Shown one piece after another: positions 44,984 through 54,563 of a stretch of 64,000 bases of DNA. Numbering within the stretch: position 1 is the first letter of the stretch; each line of letters begins with the position of its first letter. Both the position numbers and the translations under genes were made by a program. The notes below the pieces were generated by a model. The model made no database searches, was not told where the DNA came from, and was given only the letters and a program-made list of their open reading frames with translations. This DNA is from an uncultured Pelagibacteraceae bacterium (GTDB lineage Bacteria > Pseudomonadota > Alphaproteobacteria > Pelagibacterales > Pelagibacteraceae), in contig CACGAV010000001.1 of the NCBI GenBank assembly GCA_902571095.1, forward strand, positions 1-64,000, given 5' to 3'.

Positions 44984-45639
44984 TGATCAAGAGTCTTAAA
45001 ATTGACGAAAAATTAGAAAAATATATTTCTGATCACAGCACTGATTTGCATCCTGTCCAAAAAGAAATAATTAACCACAACGAACAATTAGGCGATATTA
45101 AAAAAATGCAAATTTCAATAAGCCAAGCTTATTTTTTTCAATTTTTTATTAAGATAAATAATATAAAAAATATTTTAGAAGTTGGAACATTCACAGGATA
45201 TAGCGCTCTATCAATGGGCCTTGCCATGCCAAAAGATGGAAATATAACTTGCTTAGATATTAATAAGCAAACATCAGATGCAGCTGTAAATTTTTTTAAA
45301 AAAGCTGATTTGGATAAAAAAATTAAAATTATTTTAGGACCAGCTATTAGTACACTTAAAAAACTGCAGAATAAAAAAAAAACTTTTGATCTGATTTTTA
45401 TTGATGCAGATAAAGAAAACTATAAAAATTATTACAATCTATCTATAGATCTTGTTAAAACAAATGGATTTATTCTTATAGATAATGTTTTATGGAAAGG
45501 CGATGTTACCAACCCTAGCAAAAATGACCATTTAACCAAAATTATAAGAGAATTTAATTCTTTTATTAAAAAAGATGATAGAATAGAAAAAGTCATTTTA
45601 CCAATTGGTGACGGTATAACAATTTGTAGGAAAATTTAA
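44983..45639 (+). CDS. Class I SAM-dependent O-methyltransferase (COG4122/caffeoyl-CoA OMT-like)
   Basis: ILEVGTFTGYSALSMGLAMP; FDLIFIDADKENYKNYYNL; FILIDNVLWKGDV. Confidence 0.88.
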   Translation: MIKSLKIDEKLEKYISDHSTDLHPVQKEIINHNEQLGDIKKMQISISQAYFFQFFIKINNIKNILEVGTFTGYSALSMGLAMPKDGNITCLDINKQTSDAAVNFFKKADLDKKIKIILGPAISTLKKLQNKKKTFDLIFIDADKENYKNYYNLSIDLVKTNGFILIDNVLWKGDVTNPSKNDHLTKIIREFNSFIKKDDRIEKVILPIGDGITICRKI

Positions 45640-46545
45640 ATGTTTCATATTTTAGGATTTTATAAATTTAAAAAACTTACTAAACTTAGTATTCTTAAAA
45701 AAAATTTTTATCAAACTCTAAAATTAAATGATGTTAAAGGTACTATAATTTTTTCAAGTGAGGGAGTAAATGGAACTATTTCGGGAAAAAAGGAAAGTAT
45801 TCAAAAAGTTTTTAAGCAATTAAAAAAAACTTGCAAAATTAATACCTTTGACTCTATAAATTATTCAACAAATGACTTTCAACCCTTCCATAAATGTAAA
45901 ACAAAAATAAAAACAGAGGTTGTCCCAATTGGAATTCGTGTTTTATCTTCACAAAACCTTAATAATTATGTTGATCCAGCAAAGTGGAATTCTTTGATTA
46001 AAGATAAAAATGTTAAATTAATAGATGCAAGAAAATCTTTTGAGTACGATGTAGGAACTTTTAAAGGTGCTTTAAATCCTAACGTAGATAATTTTAGAGA
46101 ATTCCCAAAGTATTTAAAGCAATTTGATAGAAAAACTAAAATCGCTATGTTTTGTACAGGTGGAATAAGATGTGAAAAAGCCTCATTTTATCTTAAGAGA
46201 AAAGGATTTAAGAATATTTTCCAATTAAAAGGGGGGATTTTAAATTATTTAAAAAAAATTAATGAAAAAAATAGTTTATGGAAAGGGGAGTGCTTCGTTT
46301 TTGATAATAGAATCTCAGTTAAACATAAATTAAAAATTGGAACCTATTCGATGTGTAGCGGATGTAGAAAACCAATTGCATTACATGAAAAAAAATCTAA
46401 AAAATTTATTGAGGGTATATCATGCCCTAAATGTCATGATAAACAAACCAAGGCACAAAAAAATAGATTTGAAATGAGACAAAAACAAATTGAGATATCC
46501 AAAAGAATGGGTAAGAAATATTTTTTTCAAAAAGAATTTAACTGA
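45640..46545 (+). CDS. trhO: Rhodanese-domain tRNA uridine(34) hydroxylase TrhO
   Basis: GVNGTISG N-domain; MFCTGGIRCEKASFYLKRKGF; C-terminal GKCFVFD-like and CSGC/CPKC cysteines. Confidence 0.9.
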   Translation: MFHILGFYKFKKLTKLSILKKNFYQTLKLNDVKGTIIFSSEGVNGTISGKKESIQKVFKQLKKTCKINTFDSINYSTNDFQPFHKCKTKIKTEVVPIGIRVLSSQNLNNYVDPAKWNSLIKDKNVKLIDARKSFEYDVGTFKGALNPNVDNFREFPKYLKQFDRKTKIAMFCTGGIRCEKASFYLKRKGFKNIFQLKGGILNYLKKINEKNSLWKGECFVFDNRISVKHKLKIGTYSMCSGCRKPIALHEKKSKKFIEGISCPKCHDKQTKAQKNRFEMRQKQIEISKRMGKKYFFQKEFN

Positions 46546-46553
46546 GGTTTTAT

Positions 46554-47927
46554 TTGAAAAAAAATCTTAATTTAACATCTGATCCAATTTTTGTTTTACT
46601 AAAGAAAATTGCTATTCCTTCAATGACTGGAAGTTTATTTCAGACTTTATTTAATTTAGTAGATACTTTTTATGCGGGTAAAATTTCTTATGAAGCGTTA
46701 GCAGCTCTTGCTAAAGCTTTTCCTCTTTACTTTATAATAATTTCTGCCGGAATTGGAATTGTTGCTGGATGTAATTCATTAATTGCAAACTCACTTGGTG
46801 AAAATAATAAAGTAGGTGCATCAATCTATTCATATAATTCTTTTGTTTATGGCACTTTGTTATCTATATTAATTACTTTTATTGGTATTTTTTTTGGCGA
46901 TAACCTTCTTGGATTAATGGGGAGTTCTGACGATAGTATAGCTTTATCGACTAAGTATACTGATATAATTTTTTTAGGGACAATCTTTTTTTTAATATTA
47001 ACTTGTTTTAATTCAATATTATATGCCCAAGGTGATACCAAAACTTACAGGAACGTACTTATAGTTGGAGTTATTTTAAACATAATATTAAATCCAATAT
47101 TTATTTTTGGATTATTTTTTATACCATCTTTTGGGATAGCAGGTTTAGCAATCTCAACAGTTTTAATTCAGTTTTTTGCATGTATTTATTTGTACTTCAA
47201 AGTAAGCAAAACTCAATTAAGAATCATACCAAAGCTTTCAAATTTTTCTATAAGAAGAAATTTTTTTTATAATATTATTAATCAATGCATGCCTATTACG
47301 GCGGCACTTTTTTTAGTAGCTGTTGGTAGCTATTTACTTTTATTCTTTATCAATATATTTGGTGATAAAGCTACAGCCGGTTATGGCGCTGCTGTAAGAT
47401 TTGAACATTTATTTTCTCTACCTGTTATAGGATTAAACACAGCTGTAATATCAATTGCTGGTCAAAATTTTGGCGCGAAAAGATATAACAGGATAAAAGA
47501 AGTCTATTTTAAATCAATTACGATTGGGTTTATAATAATGTGTATTGCTGGTTTAATAATTTATTTATCATCTGAAGATATTATAAGAATATTTTCACAG
47601 GATTATGAAGTAATAAAGTTTGGATCCAGCTATTTGAAAATCGCAGCATTCATTGGCCCAGTTTTGCCAGTTTTTTTTATTTCACATGGGCTATTTACAG
47701 CACTTAAAAAAACATATTTAATTTTTTACTCTAACCTTTTTAGGATGGTTTTTTTACCATTTATTATTGTGTGGTTTATACTAAATATAATGGACGGTTA
47801 TTATAATGATATATTTTATGGTTTATTAATCATGAATTGGTCTTTTGGAATTATAATGCTATTTATATCAAGAGCAATTATGATTAAAACTTTTAACGAA
47901 GAGAAAAAAGTTTTCTTTATATTTTGA
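46554..47927 (+). CDS. MATE-family efflux transporter (TTG start)
   Basis: PSMTGSLFQTLFNLVDTFYAGK; 12-TM MATE pattern; GQNFGAKRYNRIKEVY. Confidence 0.88.
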   Translation: MKKNLNLTSDPIFVLLKKIAIPSMTGSLFQTLFNLVDTFYAGKISYEALAALAKAFPLYFIIISAGIGIVAGCNSLIANSLGENNKVGASIYSYNSFVYGTLLSILITFIGIFFGDNLLGLMGSSDDSIALSTKYTDIIFLGTIFFLILTCFNSILYAQGDTKTYRNVLIVGVILNIILNPIFIFGLFFIPSFGIAGLAISTVLIQFFACIYLYFKVSKTQLRIIPKLSNFSIRRNFFYNIINQCMPITAALFLVAVGSYLLLFFINIFGDKATAGYGAAVRFEHLFSLPVIGLNTAVISIAGQNFGAKRYNRIKEVYFKSITIGFIIMCIAGLIIYLSSEDIIRIFSQDYEVIKFGSSYLKIAAFIGPVLPVFFISHGLFTALKKTYLIFYSNLFRMVFLPFIIVWFILNIMDGYYNDIFYGLLIMNWSFGIIMLFISRAIMIKTFNEEKKVFFIF

Positions 47928-47951
47928 AAATGTTATATAAACCTCTAAATA

Positions 47952-48044
47952 GGTGAGATGGGTGAGCTGGTTTAAACCAGAAGTTTGCTAAATTTCCGTA
48001 GGTGTAACAATCTACCGTGGGTTCGAATCCCACTCTCACCGCCA
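47952..48044 (+). tRNA. tRNA-Ser (GCT), encoded CCA
   Basis: GGTGAGA pairs with TCTCACC; anticodon stem GAAGT-TTGCTAA-ATTTC; long variable arm GTAG...CTAC; GGGTTCGAATCCC; 3' GCCA. Confidence 0.93.
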
Positions 48045-48049
48045 TAAAT

Positions 48050-48682
48050 TTATTTTAAATAGTTTTCCAATTCGGTTGGTTCGGATTTAAGCATATACCT
48101 GTAAACATTTGCATTTTCTAGGACTCTTTGAACATAATTTCTTGTTTCCTTGAACTTAATTAATTCAATCCAATTAACAAAATCAATTTTTCCTTTACTT
48201 GGGTCACCATTAATTTTTTTCCAATATCTCACTCTTTTGGGTCCTGCATTATAAGCAGCAATAGCAAATGGATAAACTTCTTTGTATTCATTTAAAAGAG
48301 AATTAAAATAATAAGATCCAAGTTTTATATTGTACTCCGGATCTGAAGTTAATTTACTTTTGCTATAAGGCACATTCATTTGTTTGGCTACAAGTTTTGC
48401 GGTATATGTCATGAGCTGCATCATTCCTTTAGCGCCCGCATAACTATTTGCTTTTGGATCAAATTCGCTTTCTTGCCTAGTAATAGCTAAAACAATTTCT
48501 TGAGATGGCATAGTTTTTCCATTTATTATTCTAGGAGTAGAGATAATCGGATAATTAAATTTATTTAAAAATCTTTTTTCATAGGAAGCTTTTTTTTGAA
48601 ATTTGTATTGCATAATCGTATCTTCCAATTTCAGTTGCAAGTTTTGCAGCCAAAACTTCACTTCCCTTATTAATATCATCAA
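48050..48682 (-). CDS. slt: Lytic transglycosylase SLT catalytic domain, downstream part of a frameshifted slt
   Basis: ITRQESEFDPKANSYAGAKGMMQLMTYTAK; AAYNAGPKRVRYW. Native continuity begins at the A8 run 48590-48597; residues before that are out of frame. Confidence 0.85.
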   Translation of the reverse strand: MMILIREVKFWLQNLQLKLEDTIMQYKFQKKASYEKRFLNKFNYPIISTPRIINGKTMPSQEIVLAITRQESEFDPKANSYAGAKGMMQLMTYTAKLVAKQMNVPYSKSKLTSDPEYNIKLGSYYFNSLLNEYKEVYPFAIAAYNAGPKRVRYWKKINGDPSKGKIDFVNWIELIKFKETRNYVQRVLENANVYRYMLKSEPTELENYLK

Positions 48683-50375
48683 TTGACAAGTGTTTAAGTA
48701 TATCTTTTGTGTACTTAGTTTTATTTAGTTCTTTTAAAAGAATTACATGTTTAACTAGAGGTTTTTTATTAAATTCTTTTTCATATTCTTTAGAAAATTT
48801 AGATTGATCTTCTAATTGAAATTCTCCGGATGGATTAATTTTCCTGAATGATAACTGACCATAAAAAGTTGTTAAATACTCTGACCCTTGCTCGTAAAAA
48901 TTATTTGATATATTAGTATTTCCTAATTTCTCATACGTACGTCCCAACCAATATGCTCCTCTAGCAAGGCTGATCGGGTAACCGACATTTTCATAAAATT
49001 TTTTAAAATGTTTTAGTGCTAAATTTGGATTGTCAAGAAAACTTAACGCAATCCATCCAGACATCCATTCTGCTTCAGCAAGTTCAGGACCTTCTTCTAA
49101 AGCATGATTTTTTGCAACATTATAGGCTAATTGATATTTTTTCTTATATATTAAAGATCTACTTATTATTTGTCTTTCCTTCCACCAAAGATCAGCTCTT
49201 ACTAATTCAGTTTTATCTAAAGGCGCCGCATTTATAATTTCTAAAGATGACTCAACTCTACCTCTTCTTCTTCTCCATTTTAATCTATCATATTTCAAAC
49301 CAATGTCTGACTTTAGATGAGTTGGTACTTGTGAAATTGCGTTATCAACTCCATAAGAATTACTCATTAATATTTGTCTTGCATTAAATAAAGCTCTTTC
49401 ATTTTTTGGAAGATATCTCAAAATTCTTTTAAGATCCCAATACTTATATTCCCACGCCATATATTCAGCTCTATTTATGTGATCTTCTGAATTCAAAAAT
49501 TTATATTTCTTATTTAAGTACCTAAGATCCTTAGAGCTTAGCGATGCACTTATCCAACCCTCTTTAATTAAACTTTCACCCTTTGAAATATCACCTTTTA
49601 TTAAAAAAGACTCACCTAGTTTAATTTTTCCAAAACCACTAAGAGGCTCCGAAGATTCAAACCAACCTATAACAGTATTTGGACTATTAGAATTAAGATT
49701 GATTTTATGTTCAGCAAGGTATTTTAATCTATTTATTCTTGGATATTCAGGATTATTATCAATGAATTTTATATAATCAGAAAAAGTGGCTTTATTTGAT
49801 TTTTCTTTTAAATATATCCACCAAATTAAATTTTTAAAATCTTTATCTTTTACCTTTTTGGTTGTTCTAAATACATTTAGCCATTTTTTTTCTTTAATAT
49901 TTGAAAATATTTGCTTTGCATATTCATAATCTTTTTTTGACAAAACTTGAGAAACAGAGGCTTCTTTACTAGTTATTTTTTTAAAAGTTACAGGTTTTTC
50001 TTCTGGAAGTATAAAAAAACCTTCCAACTCTTTACTGTTTAAAATTTCTGCTTTTTTTGTTTCTTTTTTTAAAACAGGTTTTTCCTTTATAATTTTTTTT
50101 CCATCCTTGTCTAAATCTAATGATTTTAATGGCGCCTGTTTAGTAGAAATTTTTTTAAGGGGTTTTTTCTCTGGTAAAATAATATCTTTAATTACCACTT
50201 TTGTTTTAAATCCAGGTTTTTCTTGGGGCAGGATTGTTGAATTTGGAGTGTTTTTTCTAATAATTAATTTTTTCGGTTTTTTTTCTGGTAAAATAATTGA
50301 TTTTGTGTCTGAATTAACACTTGAATTGTGTAATGTTACAAATAAAAAAACTAGACTAATTAAAAGTTTAAGCAT
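48579..50375 (-). CDS. slt: Soluble lytic murein transglycosylase N-terminal superhelical part, upstream part of a frameshifted slt
   Basis: 598 aa: signal peptide, LPxxKP repeats, alpha-superhelical region; ends ...RYDYAIQISKKSFL* where the other frame continues KKASYEKRFLNKFNYPI. Confidence 0.82.
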   Translation of the reverse strand: MLKLLISLVFLFVTLHNSSVNSDTKSIILPEKKPKKLIIRKNTPNSTILPQEKPGFKTKVVIKDIILPEKKPLKKISTKQAPLKSLDLDKDGKKIIKEKPVLKKETKKAEILNSKELEGFFILPEEKPVTFKKITSKEASVSQVLSKKDYEYAKQIFSNIKEKKWLNVFRTTKKVKDKDFKNLIWWIYLKEKSNKATFSDYIKFIDNNPEYPRINRLKYLAEHKINLNSNSPNTVIGWFESSEPLSGFGKIKLGESFLIKGDISKGESLIKEGWISASLSSKDLRYLNKKYKFLNSEDHINRAEYMAWEYKYWDLKRILRYLPKNERALFNARQILMSNSYGVDNAISQVPTHLKSDIGLKYDRLKWRRRRGRVESSLEIINAAPLDKTELVRADLWWKERQIISRSLIYKKKYQLAYNVAKNHALEEGPELAEAEWMSGWIALSFLDNPNLALKHFKKFYENVGYPISLARGAYWLGRTYEKLGNTNISNNFYEQGSEYLTTFYGQLSFRKINPSGEFQLEDQSKFSKEYEKEFNKKPLVKHVILLKELNKTKYTKDILKHLSIDDINKGSEVLAAKLATEIGRYDYAIQISKKSFL

Positions 50376-50414
50376 AAAATTTTGACGATTAAATTAATTA
50401 CTATATAAAGAATT

Positions 50415-51287
50415 ATGTTCAAAGGTTCAATTGTAGCTTTAATAACACCTTTTAAAAACAACATGATGGATGAAGAAAGATATAGATCCCTCATACATTA
50501 TCATATATCTAACGGAACCAAAGCGGTAGTGCCAGCAGGGACTACCGGAGAATCACCAACCCTAAATCATGACGAGCACAAAAAAGTCATCGAAATAGCA
50601 GTAAAAGAATGTAAGGATAAAATACCTGTAATAGCTGGAACTGGATCGAATTCAACCGCAGAAGCAATTGAACTATCCAAGCACGCTGAAAAAGCAGGAG
50701 CAGATGGCCTTTTAGTTGTAACGCCGTATTACAACAAACCAGTGCAAGAAGGTCTATTTCAACATTACAAATTAATTAATGATAATGTTGGTATACCTAT
50801 AATTATTTATAATATTCCACCAAGATCTGTAGTTGATATGTCAGTTGATACTATGGCGAGACTCTTTGAATTAAAAAATATTGTTGGAGTTAAAGATGCA
50901 ACAGCTGATTTGAATAGAGTTAACCAGCAATTAGAAAAAATGGGTTCTGAATTTATTCAGTTGTCAGGTGAAGATGGCACAGCATTAGAATTTAATATGC
51001 GAGGTGGTGTTGGATGTATATCTGTTACAGCAAATATCGCCGCTAAATTATGTGCTGATTTCCAAGATGCTTGCTTAAATAAAAATTATAAACTTGCAAA
51101 AGAAATTAATGATAAATTAATGCCATTACACAAAGCATTATTCTTGGAAAGCAATCCAAGCCCAGTTAAATATGCAGCAAGTTTACTCAAATTATCCCCT
51201 GAGGATGTTAGATTGCCTTTGGTTAAAGTTACTGAAAATACAAAAAAAGAAGTAGAAAAAGCTCTTAAATTTGCAGACCTGCTTTAA
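50415..51287 (+). CDS. dapA: 4-hydroxy-tetrahydrodipicolinate synthase
   Basis: [43 protein letters not shown]. Confidence 0.97.
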   Translation: MFKGSIVALITPFKNNMMDEERYRSLIHYHISNGTKAVVPAGTTGESPTLNHDEHKKVIEIAVKECKDKIPVIAGTGSNSTAEAIELSKHAEKAGADGLLVVTPYYNKPVQEGLFQHYKLINDNVGIPIIIYNIPPRSVVDMSVDTMARLFELKNIVGVKDATADLNRVNQQLEKMGSEFIQLSGEDGTALEFNMRGGVGCISVTANIAAKLCADFQDACLNKNYKLAKEINDKLMPLHKALFLESNPSPVKYAASLLKLSPEDVRLPLVKVTENTKKEVEKALKFADLL

Positions 51288-51757
51288 TGAAAGCAAAAAA
51301 TAAAAGTAGTATTAAAATTGTTTGCAACAACAGAAAAGCTAGATTTAATTATTTTTTTAATGAATTAATTGAAGCTGGGATTGTTTTGAAAGGATCTGAA
51401 GTAAAATCTTTAAGAGAAGGCAAGGGTAATATAACAGACTCATATGCCACAGATAGTAATGGAGAAATTTACTTAATCAATTCACATATTCCTTTATATA
51501 AACAATCTAGTTACAATAATCATAATCCTAGGGATATGAGAAAATTATTATTAAATAAAAAGGAAATTAATAAAATGTTGGGAAAAATCAATAGAGAAGG
51601 ATTAACAATAATACCAACAAAATTATACTTTAAAAAAGGAAAAGCTAAGGTTGAACTTGCCATCGCAAAAGGAAAAAAAATTTATGACAAAAGAAATGTT
51701 AAAAAGAAACGAGATTGGCAAAGAGAACAAGCTAGAATATTAAGTAGAAATAAGTAA
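51287..51757 (+). CDS. smpB: SsrA-binding protein
   Basis: [55 protein letters not shown]. Confidence 0.98.
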   Translation: MKAKNKSSIKIVCNNRKARFNYFFNELIEAGIVLKGSEVKSLREGKGNITDSYATDSNGEIYLINSHIPLYKQSSYNNHNPRDMRKLLLNKKEINKMLGKINREGLTIIPTKLYFKKGKAKVELAIAKGKKIYDKRNVKKKRDWQREQARILSRNK

Positions 51758-51759
51758 AT

Positions 51760-52293
51760 ATGATTTTTCTAGGCATAGGATCTAATTTACCCTCAAAATT
51801 TGGAGATAGACAGAAAAATATTGAGTTAGCTATATCCTTTTTAAAAAAATATAAAATAAATGTATTTAAGAAGTCTAGTTTCTACGAAACTTTTTCATAT
51901 CCAAACAAAAAAGACCCAAAGTTTTTAAATGTTGTTGTATCAGTGAATACAAATCTAAAACCAGAAAATCTAATTACAGTTTTAATAAACATTGAAAAAA
52001 AACTTGAAAGAAAAAGAGAAAAAAAAAATGAGCCAAGAACATGTGATATTGATATAATCGATTATAATCAGCAAATAATTGAAGTAAAAAATAATGCTTT
52101 AGATCTAACAATTCCCCATAAAAACATGTCCAACAGAAATTTTGTTTTATATCCTTTGAAAGAAATTTGCCCTAATTGGAAACATCCAATAACAAAAACA
52201 GAAATCAACGATTTGATAGATAATTTAAAAATTGAGAATAATGAGATTACAAAATTAAGTTTAAATGGTATAAACAAACATGTTGAAAAATGA
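51760..52293 (+). CDS. folK: HPPK (2-amino-4-hydroxy-6-hydroxymethyldihydropteridine diphosphokinase)
   Basis: IFLGIGSNL; RKREKKNEPRTCDIDIIDYN; IPHKNMSNRNFVLYPL. Confidence 0.95.
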   Translation: MIFLGIGSNLPSKFGDRQKNIELAISFLKKYKINVFKKSSFYETFSYPNKKDPKFLNVVVSVNTNLKPENLITVLINIEKKLERKREKKNEPRTCDIDIIDYNQQIIEVKNNALDLTIPHKNMSNRNFVLYPLKEICPNWKHPITKTEINDLIDNLKIENNEITKLSLNGINKHVEK

Positions 52294-54025
52294 AGAACTT
52301 ATTAAGAAAATTAAATCTTATAACAGATTTTTTAACCCAGAGGCTTTAACAAGAGCATATAATTTTGCGCTTGAAGCACACAAAAATCAAAAAAGAGATG
52401 AAGGCACCCCCTATGTAAGTCACCCTATTGCTGTTGCAAATATTTTAACCGAACTTAAATTAGATAGTGCAACAATAACGACTGGTCTTTTACATGATAC
52501 AATAGAAGATACTAAAGCGACATATAACTCTGTTAAAAAAGAATTTGGCCAAGAAGTTGCAGATTTAGTTGACGGTGTAACCAAAATTTCTATTTTTGAA
52601 GAACAGGCTGCAAATAACTCAAAAGCTGAAAACTTAAGAAAACTTATTCTTGCTACCTCAAAAGATATAAGAGTTTTGCTTGTAAAACTGGCAGATAGAT
52701 TACACAACATGCGAACAATAAATTCAGTGAAAGATGAAGATAAAAAAATAAGAAAAGCAAAAGAGACAATGGAAATATATGCCCCTTTAGCTGATAGAAT
52801 GGGAATGAATAGAATTAGAGATGAATTAGAGGATTTGTCTTTTTCAATATTGAATTCTGAAGCAAGGAATTTAATCTTAGATAGATTATATTTAATTAAA
52901 AACAAAAGAGAAGATATTTTGAAGCAAGTTTCATACGAACTTCAAGAATTACTTAAATTAAATAAAATTGACGCAGATATAATTGGTAGAGAAAAAACTC
53001 CTTTTTCAATATGGCGCAAAATGCAAAACAAAAGAATTTCTTTAGAACAACTAACTGATATTGTAGGTTTTAGAGTAATTTTAAAAAATATTAATGATTG
53101 TTATATTACATTAGGTTTATTCCACAGCAAATATTCTGCAATACCAGGAAAGTTTAAGGATTACATCTCAACACCAAAAATAAATCAATATAAGTCAATC
53201 CATACCTCAGTTATTGGGCCCATGAAAAAAAGAATTGAAATACAAATTAGAACCAAACCTATGCATGAATTTGCAGAAAGAGGTATCGCATCACATTGGA
53301 AATATAAATCTTCAGAAAAATTTTCTGAATTATCATGGAAAGAATATGATTGGTTAAGAGATCTTGTAGAAATTATTGAAACAGGAGGTAGCCCAGAGCA
53401 CTTTTTTGAATTTACAAAACTTCAAATGTTTCAGGACAATGTTTTTTGTTTTACGCCTAAAGGCGCTGTTATTAAATTACCCAAGGATGCCTCACCAATA
53501 GACTTTGCATATGCAGTGCATACAAAAATAGGGGATACAGCAATTGGGTGTGAAATTAATGGTAAATCATCTGCTCTTCAATCTACCCTTAAAAATGGAG
53601 ATATGATAAAAATAATCACGTCAAAAAAAGTTTCGCCATCATTACACTGGCTTTCTACAAGTAAGACTGGAAAGGCACGAGCCTCAATTAGAAAACATTG
53701 GCAAGGAAGATTAATGGAAAACGACTCAAAAATTAAAGAGTACACATCTACATTATCAATTGATCTTCCACATAAACCTGGAATACTCGGTAAAGTAAGC
53801 ACATTAATTGGAATTAATGGTGCAAATATCATTAATATTGAATTGACTAAAAGAAATAAAGATTTTCTTCAGTTTCTGTTTGATTTACAAATAAAAGATT
53901 TAAAAAACTTTACAAACTTGATAAGTCAATTAAAACAACAAAACTTAAAATTTAAAGTAATACGTCACAAAAAGAAAAAGTATGCTTTCATACAAAGAGT
54001 CCTTAAAAATTTTAAAAGAAACTAG
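52280..54025 (+). CDS. spoT: RelA/SpoT bifunctional (p)ppGpp synthase/hydrolase, short form
   Basis: HD domain LLHDTIEDT; VKLADRLHNMRT; synthetase RTKPMHEFAERGIASHWKYK; TGS; ACT SIDLPHKPGILGKVS. Confidence 0.95.
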   Translation: MLKNEELIKKIKSYNRFFNPEALTRAYNFALEAHKNQKRDEGTPYVSHPIAVANILTELKLDSATITTGLLHDTIEDTKATYNSVKKEFGQEVADLVDGVTKISIFEEQAANNSKAENLRKLILATSKDIRVLLVKLADRLHNMRTINSVKDEDKKIRKAKETMEIYAPLADRMGMNRIRDELEDLSFSILNSEARNLILDRLYLIKNKREDILKQVSYELQELLKLNKIDADIIGREKTPFSIWRKMQNKRISLEQLTDIVGFRVILKNINDCYITLGLFHSKYSAIPGKFKDYISTPKINQYKSIHTSVIGPMKKRIEIQIRTKPMHEFAERGIASHWKYKSSEKFSELSWKEYDWLRDLVEIIETGGSPEHFFEFTKLQMFQDNVFCFTPKGAVIKLPKDASPIDFAYAVHTKIGDTAIGCEINGKSSALQSTLKNGDMIKIITSKKVSPSLHWLSTSKTGKARASIRKHWQGRLMENDSKIKEYTSTLSIDLPHKPGILGKVSTLIGINGANIINIELTKRNKDFLQFLFDLQIKDLKNFTNLISQLKQQNLKFKVIRHKKKKYAFIQRVLKNFKRN

Positions 54026-54563
54026 TGCACTAGTAGAAGGGCACTTTATTTTATCCTCTGGACTACATAGCGATAAATATATTCAATGTGCAAAACTTTT
54101 AAGCAAACCAGCACAAGCAAAAGAAATTTGTTTATCATTAGCTGAGAAAATTAAAAATAACTTTAAAAAAATTGACTTAATATTATCCCCTGCTATTGGT
54201 GGCATTGTGATTGGATATGAGATTGGGAGAATTTTAAATATCGAAACTATTTTTGCAGAAAGAGTTAACGGATTATTTGAACTTAGACGAGGTTTTGAAA
54301 TAAAAAAGGAAAAAAAAATATTAATTCTTGAGGATGTTATAACTACAGGTAAGTCAAGTTTAGAGTGTTCACAATTAGTAAAAAAAGCTGACGCACAATT
54401 ATTAGGCTTTGCTGCCCTCATTGATAGATCTGGTGGCAAAAGTTTAATTAATGAAAAAATTATTTCACAATTAGAAATGTTAATTCCTACATATAATAAA
54501 GATAATTTACCAAAACATCTTCAAGGCATTAAACCTACTAAGCCTGGGAGCAGATTTTTATAA
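53982..54563 (+). CDS. pyrE: Orotate phosphoribosyltransferase
   Basis: HFILSSGLHSDKYIQCAKLL; KILILEDVITTGKSS. Confidence 0.96.
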   Translation: MLSYKESLKILKETSALVEGHFILSSGLHSDKYIQCAKLLSKPAQAKEICLSLAEKIKNNFKKIDLILSPAIGGIVIGYEIGRILNIETIFAERVNGLFELRRGFEIKKEKKILILEDVITTGKSSLECSQLVKKADAQLLGFAALIDRSGGKSLINEKIISQLEMLIPTYNKDNLPKHLQGIKPTKPGSRFL

